Shown: piece after piece, positions 43,060 to 51,479 of the stretch
How positions within the stretch are numbered: the stretch's first letter is position 1
Layout: each line of letters begins with the position of its first letter
The notes under the pieces: model-generated
The model's input: the letters and a program-made list of their open reading frames with translations, nothing else
Told to the model about the DNA's origin: nothing
Databases searched by the model: none
Made by a program: the position numbers and the translations under genes
Assembly: GCA_019931105.1 (NCBI GenBank)
Contig: JAIOUW010000006.1
Coordinates: forward strand, 1 to 64,000
Direction: 5' to 3'
Source: Flavobacteriaceae bacterium NBU2977
GTDB taxonomy: Bacteria > Bacteroidota > Bacteroidia > Flavobacteriales > Flavobacteriaceae
DNA: 64,000 nt

Positions 43060-45966
43060 TCAATTTATTATCGCCTTGTAAATGGCGTGCTGTATTCTGG
43101 TTCTGAGTCCGGTTTTCACCAATAAGGTATTCGATGCGGTAGGGTATGTTCTGTTCGAAAGAAATACATAGACCAATTCTTCTTCCGGATCTGCCCACGT
43201 ATATGTGCCCGTAAAACCACTATGTCCAAAGCTCTTTCGCGATACGCATTCACACGCCGGACCTCCACCGTTGGGATCGGGTTTGTCAAACCCAACACCT
43301 CTTCTGACCCTTCTATTACAGAAGTAGCAGGTATTGAATTTCTTTACTGTCCGCGACTCAAAAAATTTATGTCCGCCGTAATAGCCGTTCTGAAGGTACA
43401 TTTGCATAATTTTCGCCACATCATTGGCATTGCTGAACAATCCGGCATGACCACCGACCCCACCCTGCATTGCTGCACCCATATCATGAACATAGCCTTG
43501 AACCGTTTGATAGCGATAATATTTATCTATTTCGGACGGAACAATCATATTCTTCGGGAATCTTTCCAATGGATTATATGAGGTATGCGTCGCCCCGAGC
43601 GGGCCAAATATAAAGTCACTGGCCAATCGATCCAAAGATTGCTTATAGGTATCTTCAATGTATTTTTTCATTACATAATAGGGCACATCGCTGTAACGAT
43701 AGCGATTGGATTTTAGCTCTTGACGACCTATTCTATCATATATCGAATCCTTATAGGCATCGGTCAAAAAAAGGTTGTCGATCACCTTGATCGAAAAGCC
43801 GTCGGAAGGGGCGGTCCGATAAAATTCCCTTGAAGGTTTTCTTTGTTTATCCAAGGTACTGACATAAAATGCTATCCATGAAGGAAGTCTCCCATAATGT
43901 GAAAGGGCCTTTAGAACAGTAACATTCTTCAGTTCGGTATTTGCATATTCGGGCACCAGTTCTTGAAACGTATCGTTCAGTGCAATCTTTCCCTCTTCTT
44001 CCATCTTCATTATTATTGGCAATGTCGCCAATATCTTCGTCAAGGACGCCAAATCGTAGATATATTCAAGACCTATATCCGATTCTGACTCGTACGTAGG
44101 TTTTCCAAAACTTTTGTTGTAAACCACCTTGCCCTTTCTGGCGATCAATACCTGTGCGCCTGGATACATCAGGGAATCAAGCCCGTCATGTACCAATTTG
44201 TCAACTTCGGCCAATTTGGTTCCGCTCATTCCCACACGTTCGGGAATACTATACCCAAGACGTTTTAAGGATTCCAGCTTAATAGTGGTTCCCGCCGGAA
44301 ATTCTTTATTTGCACTGACCGGAAGAACCCCTTTGGCCGGAATGGCACCAAATATCAATTGCGCCGTTTTCCTTTGGGCGAATTCACTATTCTGATAACC
44401 TACCACTACCCCATCAATGTTATTGAACGAATCGATCTGCAAAAGCGAATAGGGCTTTGTAAAAACAGATAAAATGAGGTTCGAACTTCGCTCTTTGGCA
44501 ATTTCCTTTAGCCAGAACAGCTCATTTTTCGAAAATTCATAGGGCTTCCATGGGCTTTCATTGCTTTTATGAAGGCCTATAATGACAAGGTTATAATCCT
44601 TTAATTTCGCTTTGAGCGTTGCAATGTCCTTACCGTTTACTTGGTCCACATCGGTATATTTTCGCATTTCGGAAATAAACGGTTCATTGGGGGCATCACC
44701 GAACTTGACGTAGGCTATCTTTTTATTTTCCAGCTTCTTTACCCCCATTAGGTAATAGTCGTTTTTGATAACTGTTATGGCGTTTTCAATGGCTTCCTCA
44801 TACGCCAAATCGTCCTCGACAGTATTGAGGTCTTCGTTTAAGTTGTCAAGATCAACGAATCGATTTTTATGTAGACCGACCTTGTACTTGGCCTTCAAGA
44901 TCTTTTTTACCGAACCGGCCAAACGTTCTTCGGTAATTCTTCCTTTATTATAGGCCTTTAATAGCTTGTCCTTCGCTTTTTCAAGTTCGGTCGGCATCAA
45001 GAGAATGTCATTTCCGGCCAAAAAAGCTTCCAATTCTACCTCGCCGTTCTTACCATGGTGGGCAGCACCTTTCATGTTAAGCGCATCGGTAAAGACAAGA
45101 CCTTTGAAGTTCATTTCTTCCTTTAAAAGTCCCGTTATGATTTGTTCGGACAAAGATGATGGAAGGTCTTTCTTGAGTTCAAGGCTAGGGATGCCCAAAT
45201 GGGCCACCATTACGCTGCTCAGACCAGCTTCGATAGCTTTTTTGAAAGGGTAGAGTTCGATACTATCCAATCTTTTTTTTGTAAAATCGAGAACCGGTAG
45301 GGAATGGTGCGAATCGGTAGCGGTATCTCCATGCCCCGGAAAATGTTTTCCACTGGTCAGTACCCCGGCCCTTTCCATACCCTTCACCATGGCGATGCCC
45401 TTTCGGGCAACATTCTCGCGATCCTCCCCAAAAGACCGGTTTCCGATGATAGGATTCTCGGGGTTGATATTAATGTCAAGAACAGGTGCAAAATTAATAT
45501 GGATGCCCAATCGTTTGGCATGCAGGCCTATTCGGTAACCGACGTTCTCGACAATGGAATCATCGGTAATGGCACCCAAGGTCATGTTCCATGGAAACGC
45601 ATAGGTAGAGTCAAGCCGCATGGCCACGCCCCATTCGGCATCCATACCTATCAACAATGGTGTTTTAGAAGCTTTTTGATATTCGTTGGTCAATTTGGCC
45701 TGGGCCACCGGACCGCCCGGCAAAAAAATAACCCCGCCAATCTGATGTTCTTCAATAAGGTGCTTAATTCTATCTGTACTATTCTTATTTTCGTTAGAGC
45801 CGATACTGACCATAAAAAGTTGCCCCACCCTTTCCTCTAAAGACATGGCATTATACCGCGCATCTACCCAATTCTGTTGAAGAAGGCTATCACTAGCCAC
45901 TAAAGGGTCTTTTTGGGCCTGGGCGACCATCAAAAAAAACAAAACAAAAACAGTAAAAAAACGCAT
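43060..45966 (-). CDS. Fusion of GH3 beta-N-acetylglucosaminidase (NagZ-like) and beta-lactamase-like serine hydrolase
   Basis: A signal peptide (1-17) is followed by a GH3 domain with the NagZ motif KHFPGHGDTATDSH (207-220) and the nucleophile in FTDALNMKG (Asp294). A GH3 C-terminal-type region (about 390-555) comes next, then a class C beta-lactamase/penicillin-binding fold from about 575 with SLTK (Ser641-Lys644). The 968-residue architecture is well known in Bacteroidota. It probably cuts GlcNAc-MurNAc and acts on peptide or ester bonds during peptidoglycan turnover in the periplasm. It is 94 bases upstream of bshA in the minus-strand block. Confidence 0.92.
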   Translation of the reverse strand: MRFFTVFVLFFLMVAQAQKDPLVASDSLLQQNWVDARYNAMSLEERVGQLFMVSIGSNENKNSTDRIKHLIEEHQIGGVIFLPGGPVAQAKLTNEYQKASKTPLLIGMDAEWGVAMRLDSTYAFPWNMTLGAITDDSIVENVGYRIGLHAKRLGIHINFAPVLDININPENPIIGNRSFGEDRENVARKGIAMVKGMERAGVLTSGKHFPGHGDTATDSHHSLPVLDFTKKRLDSIELYPFKKAIEAGLSSVMVAHLGIPSLELKKDLPSSLSEQIITGLLKEEMNFKGLVFTDALNMKGAAHHGKNGEVELEAFLAGNDILLMPTELEKAKDKLLKAYNKGRITEERLAGSVKKILKAKYKVGLHKNRFVDLDNLNEDLNTVEDDLAYEEAIENAITVIKNDYYLMGVKKLENKKIAYVKFGDAPNEPFISEMRKYTDVDQVNGKDIATLKAKLKDYNLVIIGLHKSNESPWKPYEFSKNELFWLKEIAKERSSNLILSVFTKPYSLLQIDSFNNIDGVVVGYQNSEFAQRKTAQLIFGAIPAKGVLPVSANKEFPAGTTIKLESLKRLGYSIPERVGMSGTKLAEVDKLVHDGLDSLMYPGAQVLIARKGKVVYNKSFGKPTYESESDIGLEYIYDLASLTKILATLPIIMKMEEEGKIALNDTFQELVPEYANTELKNVTVLKALSHYGRLPSWIAFYVSTLDKQRKPSREFYRTAPSDGFSIKVIDNLFLTDAYKDSIYDRIGRQELKSNRYRYSDVPYYVMKKYIEDTYKQSLDRLASDFIFGPLGATHTSYNPLERFPKNMIVPSEIDKYYRYQTVQGYVHDMGAAMQGGVGGHAGLFSNANDVAKIMQMYLQNGYYGGHKFFESRTVKKFNTCYFCNRRVRRGVGFDKPDPNGGGPACECVSRKSFGHSGFTGTYTWADPEEELVYVFLSNRTYPTASNTLLVKTGLRTRIQHAIYKAIIN

Positions 45967-46071
45967 ATAAAATTGGTCTATGGAAATAACTTAAAACCGT
46001 ATCGATTATTGCACTTTATCGGGTTTTTAAAGCGATACCATCAAATTTTCAATTATCGTACCAGAAACAGG

Positions 46072-46554
46072 TCACATAAATCGGGCATGCCAACTTTCGG
46101 AAGCAGGAACCTCCCAATTCTCAAGATATTCAAGTTTGTTCGCCACGAGATTGTTAAAGACTACCGTGTTTTTTGACACGGCTTTTTGACTTGCCATTTT
46201 CTTAAAATCGGCCAAGGGCTTATAAGCGATGAAATCACCCTGTTTATAGGACACATTCATTTTATCGAGCAGTTGCAAACCATACTTCTTCTCCAAACCT
46301 TGAATGAAATGTACCGAAGCATCGATAGAACATCCGGAAGCCGAAGTTAAGGATTGGTCAAGTGCCAATATAATAAAGCGTCTGTACCGAATCTCAAAGC
46401 CCGCCTTAAGGTCACTGCCGTGTGCCGTCCATGCGTCTATAAATTGGCCCAAAGATTGTTCGACCTCTTGCAGTTCGGTTTCAGTAAAACTCCTGCTGGC
46501 CTGATATATCCACACCCGGGATTCATCAGGAAGCGCATTAAAATCTACTAGCAT
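46072..46554 (-). CDS. Conserved Bacteroidota protein of unknown function
   Basis: A 160-residue soluble protein (MLVDFNALPDESRVWIYQASR start, SASGCSIDASVHFIQGLEKKYG in the middle). It resembles a small family often labelled 'ABC transporter ATPase' in flavobacterial genomes, but neither Walker A nor Walker B is present, so that name is not supported. It lies 36 bases downstream of the CCG-domain protein in the same minus-strand run. Function unknown. Confidence 0.75.
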   Translation of the reverse strand: MLVDFNALPDESRVWIYQASRSFTETELQEVEQSLGQFIDAWTAHGSDLKAGFEIRYRRFIILALDQSLTSASGCSIDASVHFIQGLEKKYGLQLLDKMNVSYKQGDFIAYKPLADFKKMASQKAVSKNTVVFNNLVANKLEYLENWEVPASESWHARFM

Positions 46555-46590
46555 ATTCTATTATTTGGGGCGGCCTCGTGAAAGCCATTG

Positions 46591-47382
46591 TCAAAGATCT
46601 TCTGCATTCGCTATGAGTTCGGCGATATCCATCACTTGAACGGCCGTCTCCTTTTCTTTATTCTTCACACCATCGGTCATCATCGTGTTGCAAAATGGGC
46701 AGGCCGCGGCAATGATTTCGGGTTCTGTTTCAAGTGCCTGTTCGGTGCGCTCGATGTTGATGTCTTTGTGCCCTTTTTCAGGCTCTTTGAACATCTGTGC
46801 ACCCCCCGCTCCACAGCAAAGTCCCTTCTTTCTGCAATTTTTCATTTCCACCAGTTCGGCATCCAGTTTTTTTATCAAATCTCTCGGTGCCTCATAAACA
46901 TCGTTCGCACGGCCCAAATAACATGGATCGTGGTACGTTATCTTTTTTCCTTTCAATTTTCCGCCTTGCATTGAAATTCTTCCCTCTTCCAACAATTGTT
47001 TCAAGAACTGGGTATGGTGAACTACCTCATAGTTTCCGCCGAGACCTGGGTATTCATTTTTTATGGTGTTAAAGCAATGCGGACAGGCGGTAACCACTTT
47101 TTTTATCCCATAGGCATTAAGAACTTCAATATTCGTGACCGCCTGCATTTGAAACAAGAATTCGTTGCCTGCCCTTTTGGCCGGGTCGCCGGTACAACTT
47201 TCCTCAGTGCCAAGAACGGCAAAGGAGACATTGGCTTTGTTCAAAATTTTGACAAAAGCCTTGGTAATCTTTTTGGCCCGGTCATCAAAACTACCTGCAC
47301 AGCCCACCCAAAACAATACCTCTGGTTGTTCTCCCTTGGCGAAAAGTTCAGCCATAGTCGGTACTTTCAGTATATTTTCCAT
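46591..47382 (-). CDS. CCG-domain Fe-S protein (heterodisulfide reductase B-like)
   Basis: The 263-residue protein has two CCG-type cysteine clusters: Cys28/Cys63 with CPHCFN (Cys100, Cys103), then HDPCYLGR (Cys154) with KGLCCGAGGAQ (Cys189-Cys190). This fold binds a non-cubane or [4Fe-4S] cluster in HdrB, GlpC/LutA and similar electron-transfer subunits. It starts 14 bases after the membrane Fe-S protein, and the two together form a soluble plus membrane redox module. The physiological electron donor is unknown. Confidence 0.88.
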   Translation of the reverse strand: MENILKVPTMAELFAKGEQPEVLFWVGCAGSFDDRAKKITKAFVKILNKANVSFAVLGTEESCTGDPAKRAGNEFLFQMQAVTNIEVLNAYGIKKVVTACPHCFNTIKNEYPGLGGNYEVVHHTQFLKQLLEEGRISMQGGKLKGKKITYHDPCYLGRANDVYEAPRDLIKKLDAELVEMKNCRKKGLCCGAGGAQMFKEPEKGHKDINIERTEQALETEPEIIAAACPFCNTMMTDGVKNKEKETAVQVMDIAELIANAEDL

Positions 47383-47396
47383 AGCGTCTTACCTTT

Positions 47397-48719
47397 TTAT
47401 TCTTGACTCCAATTAAGTCGGTCCATTTGATTGAAGGGCCAAGGTGCACCATTGTTTTCGATGTTGCCCATCATATTGTTCAGTTCGCTCGGTGCGGCCG
47501 ATTGTTCCATGACAAGAAACTGTCTCATATCCATAATGATAGAAAGGGGGTCGATACTAACGGGACAGGCCTCCACACAGGCATTGCACGAGGTGCAGGC
47601 CCAAAGTTCTTCCCGCGTTATGTAATCGTCGAGAAGCTGTTTTCCATCATCGACAAATTGACTCTTGTTGGCCTCAATGTTCTTACCTACTTCTTCGAGC
47701 CTATCTCGCGTATCCATCATTATTTTTCTGGGCGAAAGCTTCTTTCCTGTCAAATTCGCCGGACATTCGCTGGTACATCGTCCGCACTCCGTGCAGGTAT
47801 AGGCGTTCAAAAGCTGTAACCAAGAAAGGTCCTTCACATCTGAAGCCCCGAACTTTTCTGGGACAGGAGCATCTTCGGGCGGTGCGGCAAAAGGATCGGC
47901 AGAAGGGTCCATCATCAATTTTACTTCTTTCGTCACGGCATCATTATTCTTGAAGCTTCCCTTCGGACCCAATTTTCCAAAATAAGTGTTCGGAAACGCC
48001 AATAAAATATGTAAGTGTTTCGAATAATAGAGGTAGTTCAAAAAAAACAATATTCCCAAAATATGAAGCCACCAAGCCGTTCGCTCTATCGTAATCAACG
48101 TTGGAATGCCCATTCCATCCAAAAAAAATGCAATGTGGCCGCTTATGGGAAACGACCCTGCCTGAACATAATGTTCTGCCCCTAACTGCTGTAATTTAAA
48201 ATCGGCGGCATTCATGGTCAGAAAGAGCAGCATTAAGACCATTTCTATATAAAGGATAAGATTGCCATCTTTCTTTGGCCAACCTTTCATTTCGGGCTTT
48301 ACAAAACGTTTCAGCTTGATGATGTTTCTTCGGATCCAAAAAACCGCTACGGCAAAGATTACCAAGAAGGCCAATACTTCAAAAGAAGCGATCAGAATAT
48401 CATACAAGTTTCCCAAAGGTGCGAATACGCGATGGGTTCCAAAAAGTCCATCGATAACAATTTCAAGAACTTCGATGTTGATAATAATAAAGCCTACATA
48501 TACAATGGTGTGTAATAAACCGGGTATAGGCCGAACGACCATTTTAGTCTGCCCGAAAGCAATACGAAGCATATTGTTCCAACGCTTTGGTCTGTTATCG
48601 GCAACGTCGATAGATTTACCCAATTTAATGTTGCGGGCCAGACGTTTAACGTTTTTTACGAAGAACGCAATCGCGCCGATAAATACAAGGGCAAATAAGA
48701 TATTGGGGATGTACTGCAT
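47397..48719 (-). CDS. Membrane-bound dicluster [4Fe-4S] protein
   Basis: Residues 1-250 contain about five or six transmembrane helices with histidines, like the NarI/HdrE type. Residues 300-400 carry two ferredoxin motifs: CTECGRCTSECP (Cys309, 312, 315, 319) and CTSCNACVEACP (Cys375, 378, 381, 385). It should connect the membrane quinone pool to the CCG-domain partner encoded directly downstream. The start codon abuts the mlaD-like stop codon with no spacer. Confidence 0.88.
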   Translation of the reverse strand: MQYIPNILFALVFIGAIAFFVKNVKRLARNIKLGKSIDVADNRPKRWNNMLRIAFGQTKMVVRPIPGLLHTIVYVGFIIINIEVLEIVIDGLFGTHRVFAPLGNLYDILIASFEVLAFLVIFAVAVFWIRRNIIKLKRFVKPEMKGWPKKDGNLILYIEMVLMLLFLTMNAADFKLQQLGAEHYVQAGSFPISGHIAFFLDGMGIPTLITIERTAWWLHILGILFFLNYLYYSKHLHILLAFPNTYFGKLGPKGSFKNNDAVTKEVKLMMDPSADPFAAPPEDAPVPEKFGASDVKDLSWLQLLNAYTCTECGRCTSECPANLTGKKLSPRKIMMDTRDRLEEVGKNIEANKSQFVDDGKQLLDDYITREELWACTSCNACVEACPVSIDPLSIIMDMRQFLVMEQSAAPSELNNMMGNIENNGAPWPFNQMDRLNWSQE

Positions 48720-49688
48720 TTAGTTGTCCTCTATTTTCTCTGCCGGATCATCTTCCGGAACGGTATAGTCTTTCTGTTTTTTGCCGAATACGGACACGTT
48801 GACGTAACGTTTCGGATTTAATCGAAAATCTTGTAACAACAGATCCAATTCCCTTGAGGCACTGTTAAGGTTCTTGTAAAGTTCTTCATCTTTCATAAGT
48901 TTGCCCAATGTGCCATCGCCTTGATCGATACGTGCCATAATATTGTCCAAATTGGCGACCGTTGACTCAAGACTTGCCAATGTTCTTCCCAAACCTGCAT
49001 TATTGAGCGAATCGGAAAGTTTGGCAAAATTGTTCGTAAGTTCCCTAAAGTTTGTCAATGAACTATCCAATTTGCCTTCATTGTTCTTCAAAAGGTCGTT
49101 AAGCAACGCTGCACTTCCCTGCAGGCTCTTCATCAACTGGCTTAAACCGGAAATGCTTTCCCGCAGATCTCTTTTGGTGGTGGCATCCAACACTTGGTTT
49201 ACGTTCATCATCAAAGAATCGGCATTAGTCACTGCCCCCTCGACTTTATTTTTCAAGGGATTAAGGCTCGATTGCACCAATTCGGTGATCCCCGGTCTCG
49301 TACTTGTGGTCAAAGTGTCCCCCGATTTTGCAACCGGGGCACCGTCAAAAACTGGCATGATCTGAATACCCTTGCCCCCTATGATGCCCGTATCGAAAAG
49401 TTCGGCCTTACTGTTTTTAGAAAATTCAAAATCGTTGTTTACGGTAAAGGTTACCAAAAGATTGCCGGATTGATCCTTGAATTTTATATTATTGACCGTT
49501 CCGACGGATAATCCATTTATAGAGACCTGTGTTCCTGCCTGAAGCCCGCCCACATTTTCGTAAACCGCATATAGCGTCTTGCTGTCGTCGAAGAGGGGCG
49601 TCGATTTGAGGTAGCTAAACCCCAAAATAAACAAAAGAATACCCCCGACTACGATAATTCCGGTCTTAACTTCCTTAGATAGTTTCAA
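48720..49688 (-). CDS. MCE/MlaD-family lipid transport protein
   Basis: The 322-residue protein has one N-terminal transmembrane anchor (about 10-27) and an MCE domain (about 37-115; VYENVGGLQAGTQVSINGLSVG). A long helical region (about 140-300) rich in Asn/Leu/Ser follows, which in relatives forms a periplasmic tube or needle. It moves phospholipids between inner and outer membranes, normally with an MlaFE ABC transporter that is not in this window. Translation begins at TTG 49688. The amidase gene ends 53 bases upstream. Confidence 0.88.
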   Translation of the reverse strand: MKLSKEVKTGIIVVGGILLFILGFSYLKSTPLFDDSKTLYAVYENVGGLQAGTQVSINGLSVGTVNNIKFKDQSGNLLVTFTVNNDFEFSKNSKAELFDTGIIGGKGIQIMPVFDGAPVAKSGDTLTTSTRPGITELVQSSLNPLKNKVEGAVTNADSLMMNVNQVLDATTKRDLRESISGLSQLMKSLQGSAALLNDLLKNNEGKLDSSLTNFRELTNNFAKLSDSLNNAGLGRTLASLESTVANLDNIMARIDQGDGTLGKLMKDEELYKNLNSASRELDLLLQDFRLNPKRYVNVSVFGKKQKDYTVPEDDPAEKIEDN

Positions 49689-49710
49689 TAGATCGATTTT
49701 CAGTTACTAA

Positions 49711-49718
49711 CAAAATTA
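49711..49718 (-). promoter_or_regulatory. Candidate -7 promoter box before the mlaD-like gene
   Basis: On the minus strand the sequence reads TAATTTTG, a full match to TAnnTTTG, ending 22 bases before the start codon. No TTTG at the right distance was found upstream. Confidence 0.35.
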
Positions 49719-49741
49719 TGAATAATATTGAAATGGAATAA

Positions 49742-51325
49742 TTATTCGTTTACGTATTTAAGCGCCTCGTTCAACGTAATGCGCTTACCGTCTTTGTAGG
49801 CCACGATGTAAGAAGTCGGATAGCCCTTCGTATCGGCCTTGGACTTGAGAGCTTTTGCTTCTTCATAAGTTGTGGCATTGCCGTACATATAGCGAAATAG
49901 ATTTTTGACCGGCTCTTTTGAGAGCGTGTCAAGACCATTGAAGTTAGCCGGTTCAAGTGGAATTACCTGTGAGCTGGCCAAAAGCTGTACCTTATAAACA
50001 ACCTGCAAGACTTCATCCGGTTTTTTTTCATTGGTTGAATCAGCATCTATGGGACTGGCCTTGGGTTTTTCCGCGACGGATTCTTTTTCAGCTTCTATTT
50101 CGTTAGCTTTTTTTGCGGCTTCTTCATCTTTTCGTTTTTGTGCAAGCGCGGCCAACTCCTTCTTTTTTATCTCTTCTGCCAACCTATCCTTTTCTGCTTG
50201 GGCATCCTGGGCATCCTGGGCCTTTTTAGCTTCTTCGGCCAGGCGCTCTTTTTCGGCCAATTCATCTTTTGCTTTTTGAGCCGCTGCCTCAAGACGTTCT
50301 TTTTCAAGCTCTGCCTCCTTTGCCTTTCTAGCAGCCTCTTCGTCCTTTCTCTTTTGCGCCAGTACCTCCAATTCTTTCTTTTTCGCTTCAATGGCGATCC
50401 GATCCTTTTCGGCCTGATCTGCTTTTGCCTTTTCGGCCGCCAATGCTTTCGCTTCTTTTTGGTCGTTTTCAACGGTTTTTAAGGTGCTTTCACCTTCAGG
50501 CTGTGCAGTTGGTTCAGGTGTATTCGAAGCAACAAGGGGAGCATTCGACCTGATACCCGAACGATATCTTAAAATCGCATCGGCAATTGCAGTGCCCATT
50601 TCCGATTGGCCCTTACTAGAATTCAGATATGCCCCTTCGGACTTGTTGGTCAAAAAACCGGTCTCGATAAGCACACTGGGCATAAAGGTCTGGTGCAATA
50701 CAATAAATCCGGCCTGCTTCACCTCCCTATCCTTTCTTTTGAGTTTTCCTGCGAAATTCTCCTGTATATTCTTTGCCAGGGCTATACTTTGATCGAGAAA
50801 CTCCTCCTGCATAATGGTCAGGCCAATGACCGACTCCGGCGAGTTGATATCATAATCGGCATACCTTGTCTCGTAATTATCCTCAAGATAGATGACCGAG
50901 TTCTCTTTTTTGGCAATTTCAAAATTCTGTTTGTTGGCATGAAGGCCCAAAACAAAGGTACCCGCCCCATAGGCATCCGAGGTATGGGAATCGCAATGTA
51001 CCGACACGAAAAGATCCGCATTGGCCTTGTTCGCTATCTCTCCCCTTACATATAGGTCAACAAAAGTATCGTCATTACGGGTGTAGATTACTTTTATGTC
51101 CGAATTTTGTTCAAGGATCGAGCCGACCCTTAGTACGATGTTCAATGCGATGTTCTTTTCGAGGTATCCGTTGCCCAGATTCCCCGGATCATGCCCGCCA
51201 TGACCGGCATCTAAAACGACCACGAATTTATCATCATTTTCTTGATAGGCATAGCTACTTGGGGTATGCAAAAGAAAATGGATTACTACTAAAATTGACA
51301 TGAAAAAAGAAGGTTTCCTCTTCAT
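49742..51325 (-). CDS. N-acetylmuramoyl-L-alanine amidase with coiled coil and SPOR-like domain
   Basis: A signal peptide (1-26) is followed by an Amidase_3 domain (about 33-245). Its zinc ligands lie in LDAGHGGHDPG (His42), SVHCDSH and the ETGFLTNK glutamate segment. Residues about 265-430 form a long Lys/Glu/Ala coiled coil with two large degenerate repeats (AEKDR...ALAQKRKDEEAA). The last 85 residues (VYKVQLLASSQ) look like a SPOR domain that binds denuded septal glycan. The enzyme cuts the amide between MurNAc and peptide during daughter-cell separation. It is divergent from lptD. Confidence 0.93.
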   Translation of the reverse strand: MKRKPSFFMSILVVIHFLLHTPSSYAYQENDDKFVVVLDAGHGGHDPGNLGNGYLEKNIALNIVLRVGSILEQNSDIKVIYTRNDDTFVDLYVRGEIANKANADLFVSVHCDSHTSDAYGAGTFVLGLHANKQNFEIAKKENSVIYLEDNYETRYADYDINSPESVIGLTIMQEEFLDQSIALAKNIQENFAGKLKRKDREVKQAGFIVLHQTFMPSVLIETGFLTNKSEGAYLNSSKGQSEMGTAIADAILRYRSGIRSNAPLVASNTPEPTAQPEGESTLKTVENDQKEAKALAAEKAKADQAEKDRIAIEAKKKELEVLAQKRKDEEAARKAKEAELEKERLEAAAQKAKDELAEKERLAEEAKKAQDAQDAQAEKDRLAEEIKKKELAALAQKRKDEEAAKKANEIEAEKESVAEKPKASPIDADSTNEKKPDEVLQVVYKVQLLASSQVIPLEPANFNGLDTLSKEPVKNLFRYMYGNATTYEEAKALKSKADTKGYPTSYIVAYKDGKRITLNEALKYVNE

Positions 51326-51400
51326 TATGGCATTTTTTTGGGGAAGCTCACCAAGGTTAAATTTATTGTAATACCCTATTACGGGAACAAAAAATATATG

Positions 51401-51408
51401 TAAGTTTG
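51401..51408 (+). promoter_or_regulatory. Candidate -7 promoter box for lptD
   Basis: TAAGTTTG matches TAnnTTTG exactly and lies 71 bases upstream of the lptD start, in the divergent amidase/lptD spacer. A clear -33 TTTG is missing, so confidence is low. Confidence 0.35.
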
Positions 51409-51479
51409 ACTGCCTAAATAGCGATAAGTATCAGTATCGACAAGAAAGCCAAACCTTCACAAAAATAGGATATCTAGCT

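Noticed and set aside
45304-45840. 178-residue open frame antisense to the GH3/beta-lactamase gene
   Set aside because: It lies fully inside a well-supported gene on the other strand, has no recognisable domain and follows the codon shadow of that gene.
46072-46554. ABC transporter ATPase
   Set aside because: The name is common for this small family, but no Walker A, Walker B or signature motif is present.
50138-50482. Repetitive DNA in the amidase gene as a possible repeat element
   Set aside because: The repeats follow the Lys/Glu/Ala coiled-coil codons of the amidase and keep its reading frame; ordinary low-complexity coding sequence.
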